Source: Nothopassalora personata
Lineage: Eukaryota; Ascomycota; Dothideomycetes; Mycosphaerellales; Mycosphaerellaceae
DNA length: 64,000 nucleotides
Assembly (NCBI GenBank): GCA_033816765.1
Contig: CM066297.1
Location: 1,854,573-1,918,572, forward strand
Direction: 5' to 3'
Below the pieces are notes generated by a model. That model saw nothing but the letters and a program-made list of their open reading frames with translations. It made no database searches and was not told the DNA's origin. Positions 21,469 through 31,973 of the stretch are shown in pieces. The position numbers and the translations under genes are program-made. Numbering within the stretch: position 1 is the stretch's first letter; each line of letters opens with the position of its first letter.

Positions 21469-21870
21469 CTAGGTCGACTTGGCGACGTGCTTGCCCTTGG
21501 CGTTCTTCTTTGGAGTCTCGGAGATGGAAAGACCTGCGAAGGGGGGAGATGTTAGTTGGATGATGGCTATGGTATGGTGGTTTCGTGGCATGCGATTGGG
21601 TTGTACCGGGTGGGAGCGACTGCTTCAGCTTCTCGGCCTTGTCGGAGTCCTTGACAGTGAGGGTGTAGAGGTATCGCTGGCATCGGACCTTGAACTTGGT
21701 CTGGTTTGTCGCCTTGTTTTTCTTTATCCGTGCAGCTTCATCACAGCATATCAGTATGCGATGATCTTCATTTTGCGCCATTGTGCGCGGCGTATGATTG
21801 ACATACAGGAAGCATCCTTGCGGCGGCACACCTCGATGAAGGCTTTGATGTCGTTGATTTCCTTAGGCAT
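21469..21870 (-). CDS. rpl38: 60S ribosomal protein eL38
   Basis: Three exons, 21870..21807, 21735..21607 and 21533..21469, encode 85 residues; introns of 71 and 73 bp, both phase 1. The spliced protein begins [20 protein letters not shown], continues [20 protein letters not shown] and [20 protein letters not shown], and ends [18 protein letters not shown] plus a short basic tail. This is eL38 over its whole length. It is a structural protein of the large ribosomal subunit. The intron positions inside the first third and after LPP fit other ascomycete genes. Its start lies only ~200 bp from that of the NTF2-like gene, so the two share a bidirectional promoter. Confidence 0.96.
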
Positions 21871-22074
21871 GGTGGGCGCTGGTCGACTCGTCTGGTGTCT
21901 GGCGAAAAGACTGTTCACTTCCGCTCTTGCCAAAAGTTCGAGAGCCTTTTTGCGCGAGTGCGGAAATCGCGACGGAGCTGTCTCCGCTTGCTTGGCGGCA
22001 GGTACGGCGCATCACATGTTAGACGCACTGTTTCACTCCTCGCTTCTCCTCTGCACTAGCGTGCTGCAACCAAC

Positions 22075-22657
22075 ATGGCAGCCGACAAGATCATCAAGCT
22101 GTCCGAGGCAGACCTTACGAAAGTCGCCACGGAGACCGCCGACTCGTTCGTCGATAACTTTTACGCCGCACTTCACAACTCGCGACGGACGGTGAGCACC
22201 TACTACTGCGCAGCCACAACAGACGAAGCCGATCCCAAGCAGAACCTCCCTTTCATTTGCTGGAATGGCGAAGCATTCTTCAGCGGCGCCGAGTTCCACA
22301 AAGAGTTTGACAAGATGCCGTACTTCTTCCTCGAAGTACAGAGCTTGAACGCGCACATCCTGAATCCATGCTTGGATCCCGAGGGCAAGAAGACACAGAA
22401 AGAGGCAGAGAGGAATTTGAGCATCTCAGTGCAGGTATGAGAGAATGTACAAGGAGCGGATGAGGGATACATGAGGATAACATGGGCTGATGCATCATGG
22501 TCAGGTCAGCGGTTATGTGCGGCTATTCGAGCGTAAAGATGGTCCCATGCGAGGCTTTGCGGATTCCCTCACTCTGGTCCCGAACAAGGACATTAGTAAG
22601 GCTGGTGAGGGGAGGCAGTGGGTGATACAGACACAGAACTTCAGGTTCGTGGTGTGA
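22075..22657 (+). CDS. NTF2-like mRNA-export cofactor (Mtr2/Nxt1-type)
   Basis: Exons 22075..22434 and 22505..22657 are joined over a 70-bp intron at phase 0, giving 170 residues. The N-terminal helix (DLTKVATETADSFVDNFYAA) is that of NTF2-like folds. The C-terminal half carries the pattern typical of fungal Mtr2/Nxt1 proteins: VSGYVRLFERKDGPMRGFAD, SLTLVPN and QWVIQTQNFRFVV. Known role of the family: heterodimer with Mex67/NXF1 to carry mRNA through nuclear pores. I am confident of the fold and fairly confident of the subfamily. It is divergent to eL38 with ~205 bp between start codons. Confidence 0.8.
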
Positions 22658-24189
22658 GAGGGATGCATTGCTGTGGAATCATGAGCATTGGGCAATAGAG
22701 CATATCAAACAAGCAGAACAAGATCGCAGAGCAGCATTGTGGAAGGCGGGTGGACGGAACGCAAGAGTCGCAGATTCCAGAAGCAACATGAAGTCAGACA
22801 TGGGGAGGCAGCACTGCTGGGATGCGAGTATCGCTTCGAGACAGGCACGCGTGGCATGTGAGGCCACAAGCATAAGAAGATGCATACATCGTGAGTACCT
22901 CCATCAGCACTTCATTGAGATAGACCACTTAGCCTCCACCATCACAGGGCCTACAGTAGAAGAACAGCAAGCCAGTTCACAAATCGACCTCACCTTCACT
23001 CCCGCCGGCTAAACCCCGGCCGCGCGCCCCTAAGCCTACAAATACCCTTCAACCCCTCCTTCATCATAATCAAGTAAACAGTTTGGTCGATCGCATTGTC
23101 GCCACGTCACAAAAATTGCTGTGTAATTTGCGAACTCTCATGGGTTCGAATCGAAGTACAAGAGTTCGTAAAGTTCACAGCAATTGACGCCAGCACTGCA
23201 GTCGTTAAAGTTCCCACAGGTAGAGCCATTCACAAGCCGAGCAACCTTGATAGATTACCACTACCTTGGCAAGTAGCTTGGGAAATTACGTTGTTCGGGT
23301 GTTTCTTGTCCCGTATGCGGCTCGGGTTTTCTTTTGCTCCGCCCATGTATGGTATGCGCGGAGGTTGAGAGTTCGAACGCGGTGATTGGAGGTGGTGATG
23401 AGGTTGCTGAAATTTTTGCATTTTGAGAGTGATGGCGGTGGTCGTGGGGCTTTCGTAGCGTGCACCAGGGGCTGGTGACAGTGCTCGTTGCCGCCGACAG
23501 CGCTCTGTTCCTCCTGCGAAGAGAGGTCACTTTTAAACCTGCTACGGTGGCACTGCTTAGCAAGGACCACAGCCTCCACGCGAAGCGTACGCGTGGTGCT
23601 GGGCGCAGGCGGTCGCGATTTCAGTCCCTGTTCAGTGTTTGTTCAGTGTCTATAGCGGCACCGAACCCCGTCGCCACCCTCACACAACCTGGCGCAATTT
23701 TTGCTGGTAGTTTGAGCACTACTGCCCTCATCAGCTCGAGGCTCGATGCGATGGCAAGCGCAACACGAAGCTACCGTGGTCGACTGGCTGAGACACAACG
23801 ACGAGCGTGGTCTTGCACCATACGTACAGTACATGATACGTATCAGCAAATCTACACGATCCTCGAGCCCAGGTGCCCTGCAGCCATTCAGCACGATCTG
23901 CTGCGACATCGATCTACCGCACAAGCTTTCATTAGTCACTGTGGTGCTCCTTTTAGCACAAAGAGCGCGAGCTCTCATCAGCCACCACAATGCGTGGGCG
24001 CATAGTAGGACAAAGAAGCTTCACGGTCTCAAAGGGGTACAGGGGCCCTTGTGCCTCGAGTCTTGCGGTATCGTATATCGGACTCGAGACTATCGTCTTG
24101 AGCAACAACACTGTAAGCCAACATACACAGACACCCGAGACTGCCGGCAGTCCTACTTTCTCTTTCTCTCCTAATATCCACTATTCGCA
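22658..24189. other. Intergenic, no confident gene
   Basis: About 1.5 kb. Several frames of 60-180 codons exist on both strands (e.g. 23460-24005 plus), but they overlap, lack domains and have no consistent splice signals. Upstream of the exonuclease the sequence becomes CT-rich (TTTCTCTTTCTCTCC), a usual pyrimidine-rich fungal promoter feature. Confidence 0.4.
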
Positions 24190-24990
24190 ATGTCCCCAAT
24201 CGCACCACCCGACGGCATAGGCCGCGCCTTCACACCCGCCACCCAAGTCTTTCCCCGCTTCAATCTTCTCCTCCCCGGCGAACCAGTCTGCACTGACATC
24301 GAATTCCAGACCTACCACAACGAAGGCGAAAAGCACCCCACCCGCCGCGAAGACGGCCGCCGGCACAAAAAAGCCAACAAAGACCGCTGGCGAAACCGTC
24401 TCGGCTGGATCTGCATCACGAACACAAAAGGTGAGATTATCCTCGACTGCTTCGCCGACTATCCACACGATGAAAGAATTGACGCAAGGCTACCTGATCA
24501 ACGCTACGGCGTCACAGCCGAGCGCCTCAAGCCCGAGAATGGCGCGGTCGAAGCGAGGACGGTGGAGAAGTGGTGCGCTGCAATCTTCGCGAATCGACCT
24601 GTTGTGCTTCACGGCGGTGTCAACGATCTGACTGCGTTTTATTATGGGGATGCCTTCGCTTGTGCGACGTTGGTGTTTGATACGCAGAAGTATTGGCCTT
24701 GTCAGATGAACTTGGGAGATCTTGCGAAGGTTTTGCTTGGGGAGGAGGTGCAGCGGGATGGCAAGCATACTGCTGTTGAAGATACGATTACGACTATGAA
24801 GATTTACATGCTGACGCATAGCTTTGATCGCGAGGGGTTAAATAAGAGGTTTGAGGCGCTTGATGAGGAGGTGAAGCGGGCGTATTGGGCTGAGTTTCCT
24901 AGGATTGAGGAGGGGCATTATCAGGATAATGTTGTGCCGGGGATTTTGGAGTATAGGCCTTGGGCCGCGGGTGTGGAGGATCTGCTGTAA
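24190..24990 (+). CDS. DEDDh-type 3'-5' exonuclease, REXO4-like
   Basis: A single exon of 266 residues. The RNase H-like exonuclease fold can be followed by its motifs. Exo I appears as CTDIEFQTY (DxE, residues ~35-38), preceding LGWICITNTKGEIILDCF. Exo II is VVLHGGVNDLTAF with the catalytic Asp. Exo III is HTAVEDTITTMKIY (His and Asp five apart). The block RYGVTAERLKPENGAVEARTV corresponds to the region around ..GI....L..A in Rex4 proteins. REXO4-type enzymes trim ribosomal or other RNA in the nucleus, but this protein is short and divergent, so its substrate is uncertain. The start ATG follows a CT-rich tract. Confidence 0.7.
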   Translation: MSPIAPPDGIGRAFTPATQVFPRFNLLLPGEPVCTDIEFQTYHNEGEKHPTRREDGRRHKKANKDRWRNRLGWICITNTKGEIILDCFADYPHDERIDARLPDQRYGVTAERLKPENGAVEARTVEKWCAAIFANRPVVLHGGVNDLTAFYYGDAFACATLVFDTQKYWPCQMNLGDLAKVLLGEEVQRDGKHTAVEDTITTMKIYMLTHSFDREGLNKRFEALDEEVKRAYWAEFPRIEEGHYQDNVVPGILEYRPWAAGVEDLL

Positions 24991-25596
24991 ATTATGAGGG
25001 GGTGAGTTGTACGTCGAGCTGTATCTATCTTTGTCATTCTGATTTTTTGAAGCATTGACGCGAAGCGCTCGTCGGGATGCGGTTGCACTCCTAAGGTGAA
25101 TGCTGATTGTATTATGGATATGTAGTCGAGTTCTTGATGTTTATGTAGGACGACGTGACGCGAATTTCAAACGTTCGAAGTGCACGTGTTGCCAAGCCTA
25201 ATAGCGTCGGGTGCCTACCCGCGGTACATTGTTCTCTACTGCGAAGTCGTCGTTGCCATGGATTGCCATACGAATCTGCTGAATCGGTATTGCTGCAGCT
25301 GACCAATAGCGTGAACCGCGTTGGAGCCGTCACATACTCATTGCGAGCGAATGTGCGGTGGAGCAGTGGCTGGTGGAAGGTGGGATCATGATTCGAACCA
25401 TTGCCATGTACGTATAGTAGCATGTGCCAACCTGAATTACATGTAATACTAGCATTTCACGGAAGATATGTAGCATAAGCTGAGAACTCTAGTAGCACTT
25501 TGCTACGCCTAGAGAACACCCGTTGCGTGTCCATCAGCATCAGTCCATGATCAATCATTCATCGATCAATAGCATGCTTTAATCCAGTCTTGGCCA
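24991..25596. other. Intergenic, nothing recognised
   Basis: About 600 bp downstream of the exonuclease and downstream of the minus-strand hypothetical gene. No gene or repeat seen. Confidence 0.4.
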
Positions 25597-26031
25597 TCAT
25601 GGTTTTCGCTTTCTGTACCATCTAGTCTCCAACCCCTTGATGTCCATCATGATCAGCGCAGTCTCTCTGAGTGCTATGACCACGTACGCCCGTGCCTTCT
25701 CTGCGTTCATTCCCACCAGGTCATCGGATGATAGCAAATTGGTCTCACTTTTTTACCGCTGGAGGATGTTTTCCATCTATGTTATGTAAGTTGGAAGCAC
25801 CTTCACGTCTTTGGCGTCCTGGACCGACGCCTCGAGAGAGCGATGAGTCTCTCCTAGACGCACTCACGCGTATTCTGCCGCTTTGTACATGATAGATGCT
25901 GGTAGATCGTCAGTTTGAATGATATACCGGTCGTTGTCGATGCTATGGTCTATGAATCTCTTGAGGCTAGCCACTTTTTCTGGTTTGCCCCTGGGAGAGC
26001 GTCGCGGATGCTGATCGTAGAAATTTCTTCT
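25597..26031 (-). CDS. Hypothetical small spliced gene, 5' end unresolved
   Basis: Three exons can be chained in one frame: 26031(?)..25868, 25776..25757 and 25700..25597. Phases agree at both junctions. The peptide includes KPEKVASLKRFIDHSID, YIIQTDDLPASIMYKAAEYA, then WKTSSSE and KARAYVVIALRETALIMMD, ending in LETRWYRKRKP and TGA. Donors are GTGAGT and GTAAAA, acceptors ATAG and GCAG. The middle exon would be only 20 nt. Upstream of 26031 a TAA blocks the frame, so another 5' exon is needed; the ATG near 26141 (MAADKLRLLPEYH) is a candidate. I recognise no domain. The case rests on three mutually consistent splice phases. Confidence 0.4.
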
Positions 26032-26466
26032 TTACTGATTGACATGACATCGAGCTGCAAGTCGCATGACCTGTTAACATTGTGATACTCCGGAAGCAAT
26101 CTGAGCTTGTCTGCTGCCATGGTATGTCTGATACAATTGGGGTCACAAACACATAGTGCGACGGAGGTCATTTTCTGGGTAGCTTCTCGTTGTAGCCGGA
26201 GGCTTGAATACCTTCGATGCTCAAGTAGTACTTCTCTACTAAGTCACCAGACAGAATGGAGCCAAGCTGCATGATGATACCAAGAGCCTTTTAATTCGCC
26301 ATGTGTTTCTTCCCGGATGCTTGGTGCCTGATTTCCACGAACCATACTCTACCAAAAGTCAGCGTAAAAGCACAGCTGGCGAACTTGAAAATCTGATATA
26401 GCCTCCCAAGTCCCGGCCAATGAGGACTGCTCTTCTGTATTTGCTCTCATTCCGGCGGCCTCCAAC
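26032..26466. other. Intergenic / possible 5' exon
   Basis: Divergent region between the hypothetical minus-strand gene and the F-box gene. It may hold the missing first exon of the former. No repeat seen. Confidence 0.3.
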
Positions 26467-27471
26467 ATGTGCCAACTGGTGGCGCTTAGCAATAACTTCG
26501 AACCTCCACGAGCACTCGAAGCGATCAAGAAGCCGACCATCAACCCACCCAGCCGCCTACTCACTCTCCCAACCGAAATCCTCGATACAATCTTCTCTCT
26601 CGCCTTCACCACCGAAGACATCTACAGCCTCTCCGACCTCCAAAACCACACAGAAGAATTCTCATGCTTACCACGACAATACATTCACCACACCCGCCTT
26701 ACAATCTCGCGAGCATGGTACGCCTCAGCGCTCCGCCCCTTCCTTAAAACCGCAACTCTGCACTGCAACGTCCAACGTGAACAAGTGCACATGCCCGGGC
26801 CCGTGTCAGCTTGGATGTACTCGCGCGACATCGAAGGGCTGCCGAGCCTCAAGAGACACTGGATCACGTCAATATCATGTCATTTGCCGCTCAAGCACGA
26901 CACCTGGACCGTATGGGAAGAATATCTAGACGTCGTGCTGGAGAACTTGCCAAACCTGCGATCCCTGGAACTGACTCGTGTCAGCACAACCAACATGGAG
27001 GGCCTCCGGTCAAGGGGAGGGACTTGTATTCCCTGTACGAGGCCTATGGAGAAAGCCAAGTGGATCAATGCAGTGGTGGCTCATGCGAAGCTACAGCGGT
27101 TTCTGGCAAGCAGCGCGAGTGGAGGTGATCTTGAGAGGAGGCGCGTCCTCAAACTCAGAACCTACATCCAGCTTCGGTTGATGGCTCGGAATGATTCAAG
27201 AGGGTTTGCGCGGTGGACGAACGGGCGCGAAGGCTTTACAACGTTCTGTCGCGAGCTACAGAGTGCTCAAGATGAGCTATATCCGCACGTAATGACACTA
27301 GGTGCGGTCACAATGTTAGTGAAGAGGATTCTGGAGCTTCGGGGTTATGAGAAGACAGCCGAGGACTATAAGGTGTGGATGGAGGCGTTGAAGGAGACGA
27401 GCTTGAGCAATGTGATACCCTACCGGCAGACAGGCGCGGTGACGGTCCCGGCGGTTGCGGTGGCGGCATGA
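26467..27471 (+). CDS. F-box-like protein
   Basis: A single exon of 334 residues. Near residue 30 the sequence LLTLPTEILDTIFSLAF matches the start of an F-box, followed at ~75 by TRLTISRAWYASALRPF, the usual second part (V.R.WY..A....). The rest is helical with leucine-rich parts (NLPNLRSLELTRVSTTNMEG), loosely like LRR-type F-box proteins of ascomycetes. Such proteins commonly recruit substrates to SCF ubiquitin ligases through Skp1. The target is unknown. Members of this class are numerous and fast-evolving in fungi, and the gene has no co-oriented neighbour. Confidence 0.65.
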   Translation: MCQLVALSNNFEPPRALEAIKKPTINPPSRLLTLPTEILDTIFSLAFTTEDIYSLSDLQNHTEEFSCLPRQYIHHTRLTISRAWYASALRPFLKTATLHCNVQREQVHMPGPVSAWMYSRDIEGLPSLKRHWITSISCHLPLKHDTWTVWEEYLDVVLENLPNLRSLELTRVSTTNMEGLRSRGGTCIPCTRPMEKAKWINAVVAHAKLQRFLASSASGGDLERRRVLKLRTYIQLRLMARNDSRGFARWTNGREGFTTFCRELQSAQDELYPHVMTLGAVTMLVKRILELRGYEKTAEDYKVWMEALKETSLSNVIPYRQTGAVTVPAVAVAA

Positions 27472-27878
27472 TGCTTCGGTGCTAAAGGTATCGCATGGAA
27501 CAATATTTTACGACGCAGAGATGCAAAGTTGTAGAGTATTGGAAAGTTCACCTACAGTTGCAATTTCTGCGAGAGACCTGGCCATGCTTGAGGTTAGCAT
27601 TAGTACGAGAATAGTTGGACAGCGTTTTGATCATGTATAGTTTGACGATCAGGGCTTTGCTTACGCGTTCACAGCACGTGCCGTAGCATCTGAGTGAGCT
27701 GGGTGTAACGTATGGTGTATTCATCATGTGAGCCATTCAGGGCGTGGAAAGAGATGCGACTTACTTTGACGACTCGGTGCCCAAGTTGGCACTGCCACGC
27801 AGTTGGAGCATGAACCCCGTGCTAGCAGCGCTGTGTCATATCCAGTAGCCTTATCCTGCAGCAAGAGCTCGGCCATAC
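27472..27878. other. 3' intergenic region
   Basis: About 400 bp between convergent genes. A GTGAGTATGG donor-like site overlaps the stop of the HAD gene, and a further open stretch ending in GTAAGT lies at ~27762-27835. This leaves open a spliced C-terminal extension of that gene. Confidence 0.4.
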
Positions 27879-28859
27879 TCACTTGTCGGAGAACAGCTTG
27901 ACCAATTCGTGAAAGTCATGAGCCCAGGCGAGCAGCGGAGCCCAAGCGACATCATCCTTGTCGCGGGATGCCAAGCTGACCACCTCGCGCACTGGTACCG
28001 GTGGAATCATCTGCAGGGGCTTGAACACCTCGTTGAACGTCTCTTTGTACTCAGACTCGTTGACATCGTACATCCAGATTCCGACGTCAGCGGCGCATAA
28101 GCTGTCGAAGTCGGTGGAGGAGTCGCCGACATAGATGATCGACCCATGACTATTGGCGCCTTCTGCTCTTGACGTATTCAGATCGATTCTCATTTGTTGG
28201 ATGTGCACGAGCTTGTCATCACTTGTGCGAATGTCAGACGACGGTAGGGGACGACAGACCCGGCCGGAAGAGCCGTTCGGCGATGCCAACCCTTCGATCT
28301 CGTTCGCTCTGATCTCCATATCGTTGATGTAAGAGCAGATGCAGTCCTTTTTTGGATGGCCACTGGAACGGGCGGCCTCCCACAACGAGCGACGAATGGC
28401 AGTCTCGCTCCAATTAACACTCAATATGCTGATCCTGCTCCACTTTGGCATACCGCATGCAGAGTCGTCGTTCGCGAGAAAGAGAGCGAACAAGTCGAGC
28501 CAGCCAGGCCGAAACTGCAAGTTGCCATTGTGCAGAGAGTTGATGATACTGCTGTTCATGTCTTCGTGAGTAACGCCACGGAAGAAGCGAGCATCTTGGA
28601 CCCGCTTGGCACTCTTTTGCTCCACTTCCTTCCGCCGGCTAAGCCACTCGCTGTACTCTGTGTGATCGTAGTTGACCCAGGCAAAACGTTCGTTCTTGAA
28701 ATGCTGATAATCCTTCATATATGCGTCTTCAATGTCCTTCCAGGTGATGCGTGGCTGTTTAGGAAGGTTACCCAGAACAGCCATGGTGTCCTTGACGGTG
28801 AGTGTGCCGTCGTAGTCCAGGATCAGGTGTACTGGATGCCTTGGCGCTTCATCTGCCAT
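27879..28859 (-). CDS. HAD-superfamily phosphatase
   Basis: The ATG at 28859 gives 326 residues (the frame extends upstream only through a GTG). HAD motif I is HLILDYDGTLTVKDT (nucleophile Asp), motif II is SRISILSVNWSETAI, and motif IV is IIYVGDSSTDFDSLCAADVG. A helical cap lies between I and II. The layout (C1-type cap, VGDS..D motif) is like fungal phosphoserine/phosphocholine-type HAD hydrolases. The substrate cannot be told. The stop codon is embedded in AAGTGAGTATG, a good donor site. If used, the frame continues through an acceptor at about 27834 for another ~25 codons, so the C-terminus is uncertain. Confidence 0.8.
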   Translation of the reverse strand: MADEAPRHPVHLILDYDGTLTVKDTMAVLGNLPKQPRITWKDIEDAYMKDYQHFKNERFAWVNYDHTEYSEWLSRRKEVEQKSAKRVQDARFFRGVTHEDMNSSIINSLHNGNLQFRPGWLDLFALFLANDDSACGMPKWSRISILSVNWSETAIRRSLWEAARSSGHPKKDCICSYINDMEIRANEIEGLASPNGSSGRVCRPLPSSDIRTSDDKLVHIQQMRIDLNTSRAEGANSHGSIIYVGDSSTDFDSLCAADVGIWMYDVNESEYKETFNEVFKPLQMIPPVPVREVVSLASRDKDDVAWAPLLAWAHDFHELVKLFSDK

Positions 28860-29505
28860 TTTCGTGATGCTGCGGCCAGTTGACACGATTTCGAAGGCAA
28901 TATGAGGTCTTGGTGTTTCTCGCCCAGAACGGAGTGTGCCGAGCCTTGTGATGCCCTTCTAGGTCTAGACGTGCCAGAGGTCGAAATTTGCCGCAACAGG
29001 AAGCAGCCGGGGGGGGGGGGGGGGGACATGAGTCGTGTAGGTAACCCAGTACTGTACAGTGTACAGCTGTACCTCCCTCTCTTCGCCGAGGAGAACTGCA
29101 AGTTGCCGCCACTCAGATTGAGTTTCGCTTTCGAGATCTGTCCATCGCGTGACAGTCTGACGCTGTTTTTTTCATTCACGGCGAAGTCCTCATTTTGATG
29201 GCGGAACGTCGTGCGAGACTGCGAAATACCAATGCATGTGGTGTGTAGGAATTTGTGTTGCTGTTCGGAAGAAGATTTTCGCCTCCAGCGAGATGCCGCG
29301 GAATCAGCCGAGACCGGCCGAGGTTGACACAGAGACGGGAATAGGATGGGAATAAGGTACTGTGAGCGTTTAGAAACTCGCTCTGTTTGATTGGTTCTCG
29401 CACAGCCGAGACCTTAGGGACCGTGACGCTCACGACTTCCTTTCCTCTATATACACGAACTCCTCTCTCCACGCCTGTTTTCAGACAATCACGCACCAGC
29501 ACACC
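28860..29505. other. Promoter region with poly-G tract
   Basis: Divergent region between the HAD gene and SdhB, ~650 bp. A run of about 16 G at 29010-29025 is followed at 29047-29075 by overlapping GTACTGTAC/GTGTACAGCTGTAC palindromic sites. CT-rich sequence precedes the SdhB start. Confidence 0.5.
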
Positions 29506-30458
29506 ATGGCATTGAGACTCGCGACACGGCGCTTGGCGCCTCAGGTCTTCCGACGAGGTATGGCCACCACTATCGAGCACACCAAGGAGCCCCTCTCCGC
29601 CGTTTCAGAGGCCACCTCGGCTTCATCACCACCAACTCCAGCCAAGAAGACTAGCACCGCACACGAACCGAAGGCAGACGAGAACTCGCGCATCAAGACG
29701 TTTCAGATCTACAGATGGAATCCAGACGAGCCCTCGAGCAAGCCCAAGATGCAGTCATACACATTGGACCTGAACAAGACCGGACCAATGATGCTGGACG
29801 CCCTGATCAGAATCAAGAACGAGGTGGACCCAACTCTCACATTCCGAAGAAGCTGCAGAGAGGGTATCTGTGGTAGCTGTGCGATGAACATCGACGGCGT
29901 CAATACATTGGCATGTCTATGTGAGTAGAATAAGCATCGTTGGCCTGTTTCTACGCCACCATTGCTGACACACCCTCATCAGGCCGCATCCCCACAGACA
30001 CCAAGGCCGAGTCGAGAATATATCCACTACCACACACATACGTCGTCAAGGACCTCGTACCCGATCTTACACAGTTTTACAAGCAGTACAAGTCGATCAA
30101 GCCGTACCTGCAGAGGGACACAGCACCAGCAAATGGCAAGGAGAACCTCCAGTCCAAGGAGGACCGACGCAAGCTCGACGGTCTCTACGAATGTATTCTC
30201 TGCGCATGCTGCAGTACATCCTGCCCTTCATATTGGTGGAACAGCGAGGAGTACCTTGGTCCTGCCGTCCTTCTCCAGTCGTACCGATGGATCGCAGACT
30301 CGCGTGACGAAAAGACGGCCCAGCGCAAGGATGCATTGAACAACAGCATGAGCCTTTACCGATGCCACACGATTTTGAACTGCAGCAGGACGTGCCCGAA
30401 GGGTCTCAACCCAGCACTTGCAATTGCAGAGATTAAGAAGAGCATGGCTTTCGCATAA
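29506..30458 (+). CDS. sdhB: Succinate dehydrogenase iron-sulfur subunit
   Basis: Exons 29506..29920 and 29983..30458 (62-bp intron, phase 1) encode 296 residues. An Arg-rich mitochondrial presequence ([18 protein letters not shown]) precedes the [2Fe-2S] ferredoxin domain with CREGICGSC and a further Cys pair around the splice site. The C-terminal domain carries [12 protein letters not shown] and [14 protein letters not shown] for the [4Fe-4S] and [3Fe-4S] clusters. It is complex II subunit B: electrons pass from succinate through SdhA to ubiquinone in the inner mitochondrial membrane. P220, N225 and H267, where carboxamide (SDHI) resistance changes are known in related fungi, all have the sensitive-type residue. 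Confidence 0.97.
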
Positions 30459-31430
30459 ATTGTTGCGGCGGTCGGGAATATCTTGTTATTTGCGCTAGCA
30501 CAACAGGCGGCGGAACAGACCACAGCGGGCATGGCGTTTGTACATAGTAAGAGCTTTTTCCAATGTTCAACATGTTCCGTTTCGACTCACTTGCTCACCT
30601 TGATACATCTACAATCTACATGCAAGTAGGCCCTGCTGCTGGATGTTATTTCATACCCGAGCTACCGACGATGCGTAGCACTATGGCATTCAAGGCATTC
30701 GCACCGCCATGGGTCGACACAAAGTAGGCCCGGCACTGGTCTGCATGCCTCTATCTGCAGCTCACAAACGCACTACACCTTGTTAGTACCATTAAAGGAC
30801 CCAAGCACCACAGCTATCACTTGATCAACATGGGGATATCTCGCAAACATCGAACAGTCTGCTCAAGCACACTCCTACTTGTTCTTGTCTGCGCAAACTG
30901 AAACAATTATCAAGCACCGAACCAGTACGTTGACAGTGAACAGGTAGGCTCGTAGCCCGCTGACTGCTTCCATCCCTAGAAGTAGTCTCAGACAACCACC
31001 AACTGTCATGCCCACCGCACCCGCCACCATCGCCCTCAATATCACCAAATTTCTCGAGACTGTCATGCCCTTGTTGATCCTTAACGACATCTCGCTCTGC
31101 AACTTACTCGTCAACAACTTCAGAGCGGAACCATCGACGACGGGCAAACTCGCAGCATGCCCTCTTCCTGCAGCATATACAACACACGCGTCCCTGGGAG
31201 GGAGGCTGAGGTCGTGTTGAAGTGGCAGCCCAGAGGGACGGAAATGAGAGAGTGAAGTGGCAGCCTGCAGGGCTGAGAAATTGAGGTCAAGACAAGAGGA
31301 TTCACTAGCACGCGCGAATAGAACAGGGCTCTTCGCTCCTTCTGTCACGACGGGCAGGCACGATGACCGCCGCTTCAACTTCCGCTTCGCCCTCTCTGTG
31401 TCTCATCACCACATTACTCACACTCACGCG
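30459..31430. other. Gene-poor region downstream of sdhB
   Basis: About 970 bp. A minus-strand frame at 30875-31378 has a hydrophobic segment but no recognisable family and overlaps plus-strand frames. I do not call it. Confidence 0.4.
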
Positions 31431-31973
31431 ATGAGCCGCCAGCAGCGCCGCTCTGCACTCAACACGAGGACTGTTTCACAGCGAGAGGTCAAACAGCGAC
31501 CCAAGGAACGTGCAGAGGCAGTTGCGAACGCGCAGGCGCAAGGGCTTGTTACGCCACACACAGGTGGACAGAAGACTGTGGAACGCAACACGACGAGCAC
31601 AGCAGGCGCAGCATTCGCAACCGCTGCACACGAGGCAGCGGCAACTAACCCTGGAGAAGCAACGTCGAGGCAAGCTCCGTCGACTCAACAGACTGCGCAT
31701 CACATGCCAGCTGTCCGGGAAGATCTTCTCCTCTGGAGCTCAGCGCAATCGGGAAAGACGGGAGCAGCTGTTGTAAGCTCAGCCTTGACGCGCTACCGGG
31801 ACATGCAGCAAGAAAAACCACAAGTCAAAGCACAAGCCTGCTGCAGCAGCCTCTCCTGCTTCACCGCGGAGCCATCGACACAACGAGATATTTGGGACCA
31901 TACTCCTGCTGGTCCCTCTCAAGGATCTGCTGACCAAGGCCCTGGCACGATCGCTGGCACAGTCGCTGACTAG
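31431..31973 (+). CDS. Hypothetical low-complexity protein (doubtful)
   Basis: An open frame of 180 codons from the ATG at 31431. The peptide is rich in Ala, Gln, Thr and Arg (MSRQQRRSALNTRTVSQREV; TAGAAFATAAHEAAATNPG) and would be largely disordered. A second overlapping plus frame is also open, which weakens the case. There are no domains, signal peptide or supporting neighbours. The base composition resembles coding sequence, which is the only reason to list it. Confidence 0.25.
   Translation: MSRQQRRSALNTRTVSQREVKQRPKERAEAVANAQAQGLVTPHTGGQKTVERNTTSTAGAAFATAAHEAAATNPGEATSRQAPSTQQTAHHMPAVREDLLLWSSAQSGKTGAAVVSSALTRYRDMQQEKPQVKAQACCSSLSCFTAEPSTQRDIWDHTPAGPSQGSADQGPGTIAGTVAD

Noticed and set aside
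30875..31378. 167-codon minus-strand frame with a hydrophobic C-terminal half
   Set aside because: No recognised family. The hydrophobic part alone does not show a real membrane protein, and it overlaps other open frames.
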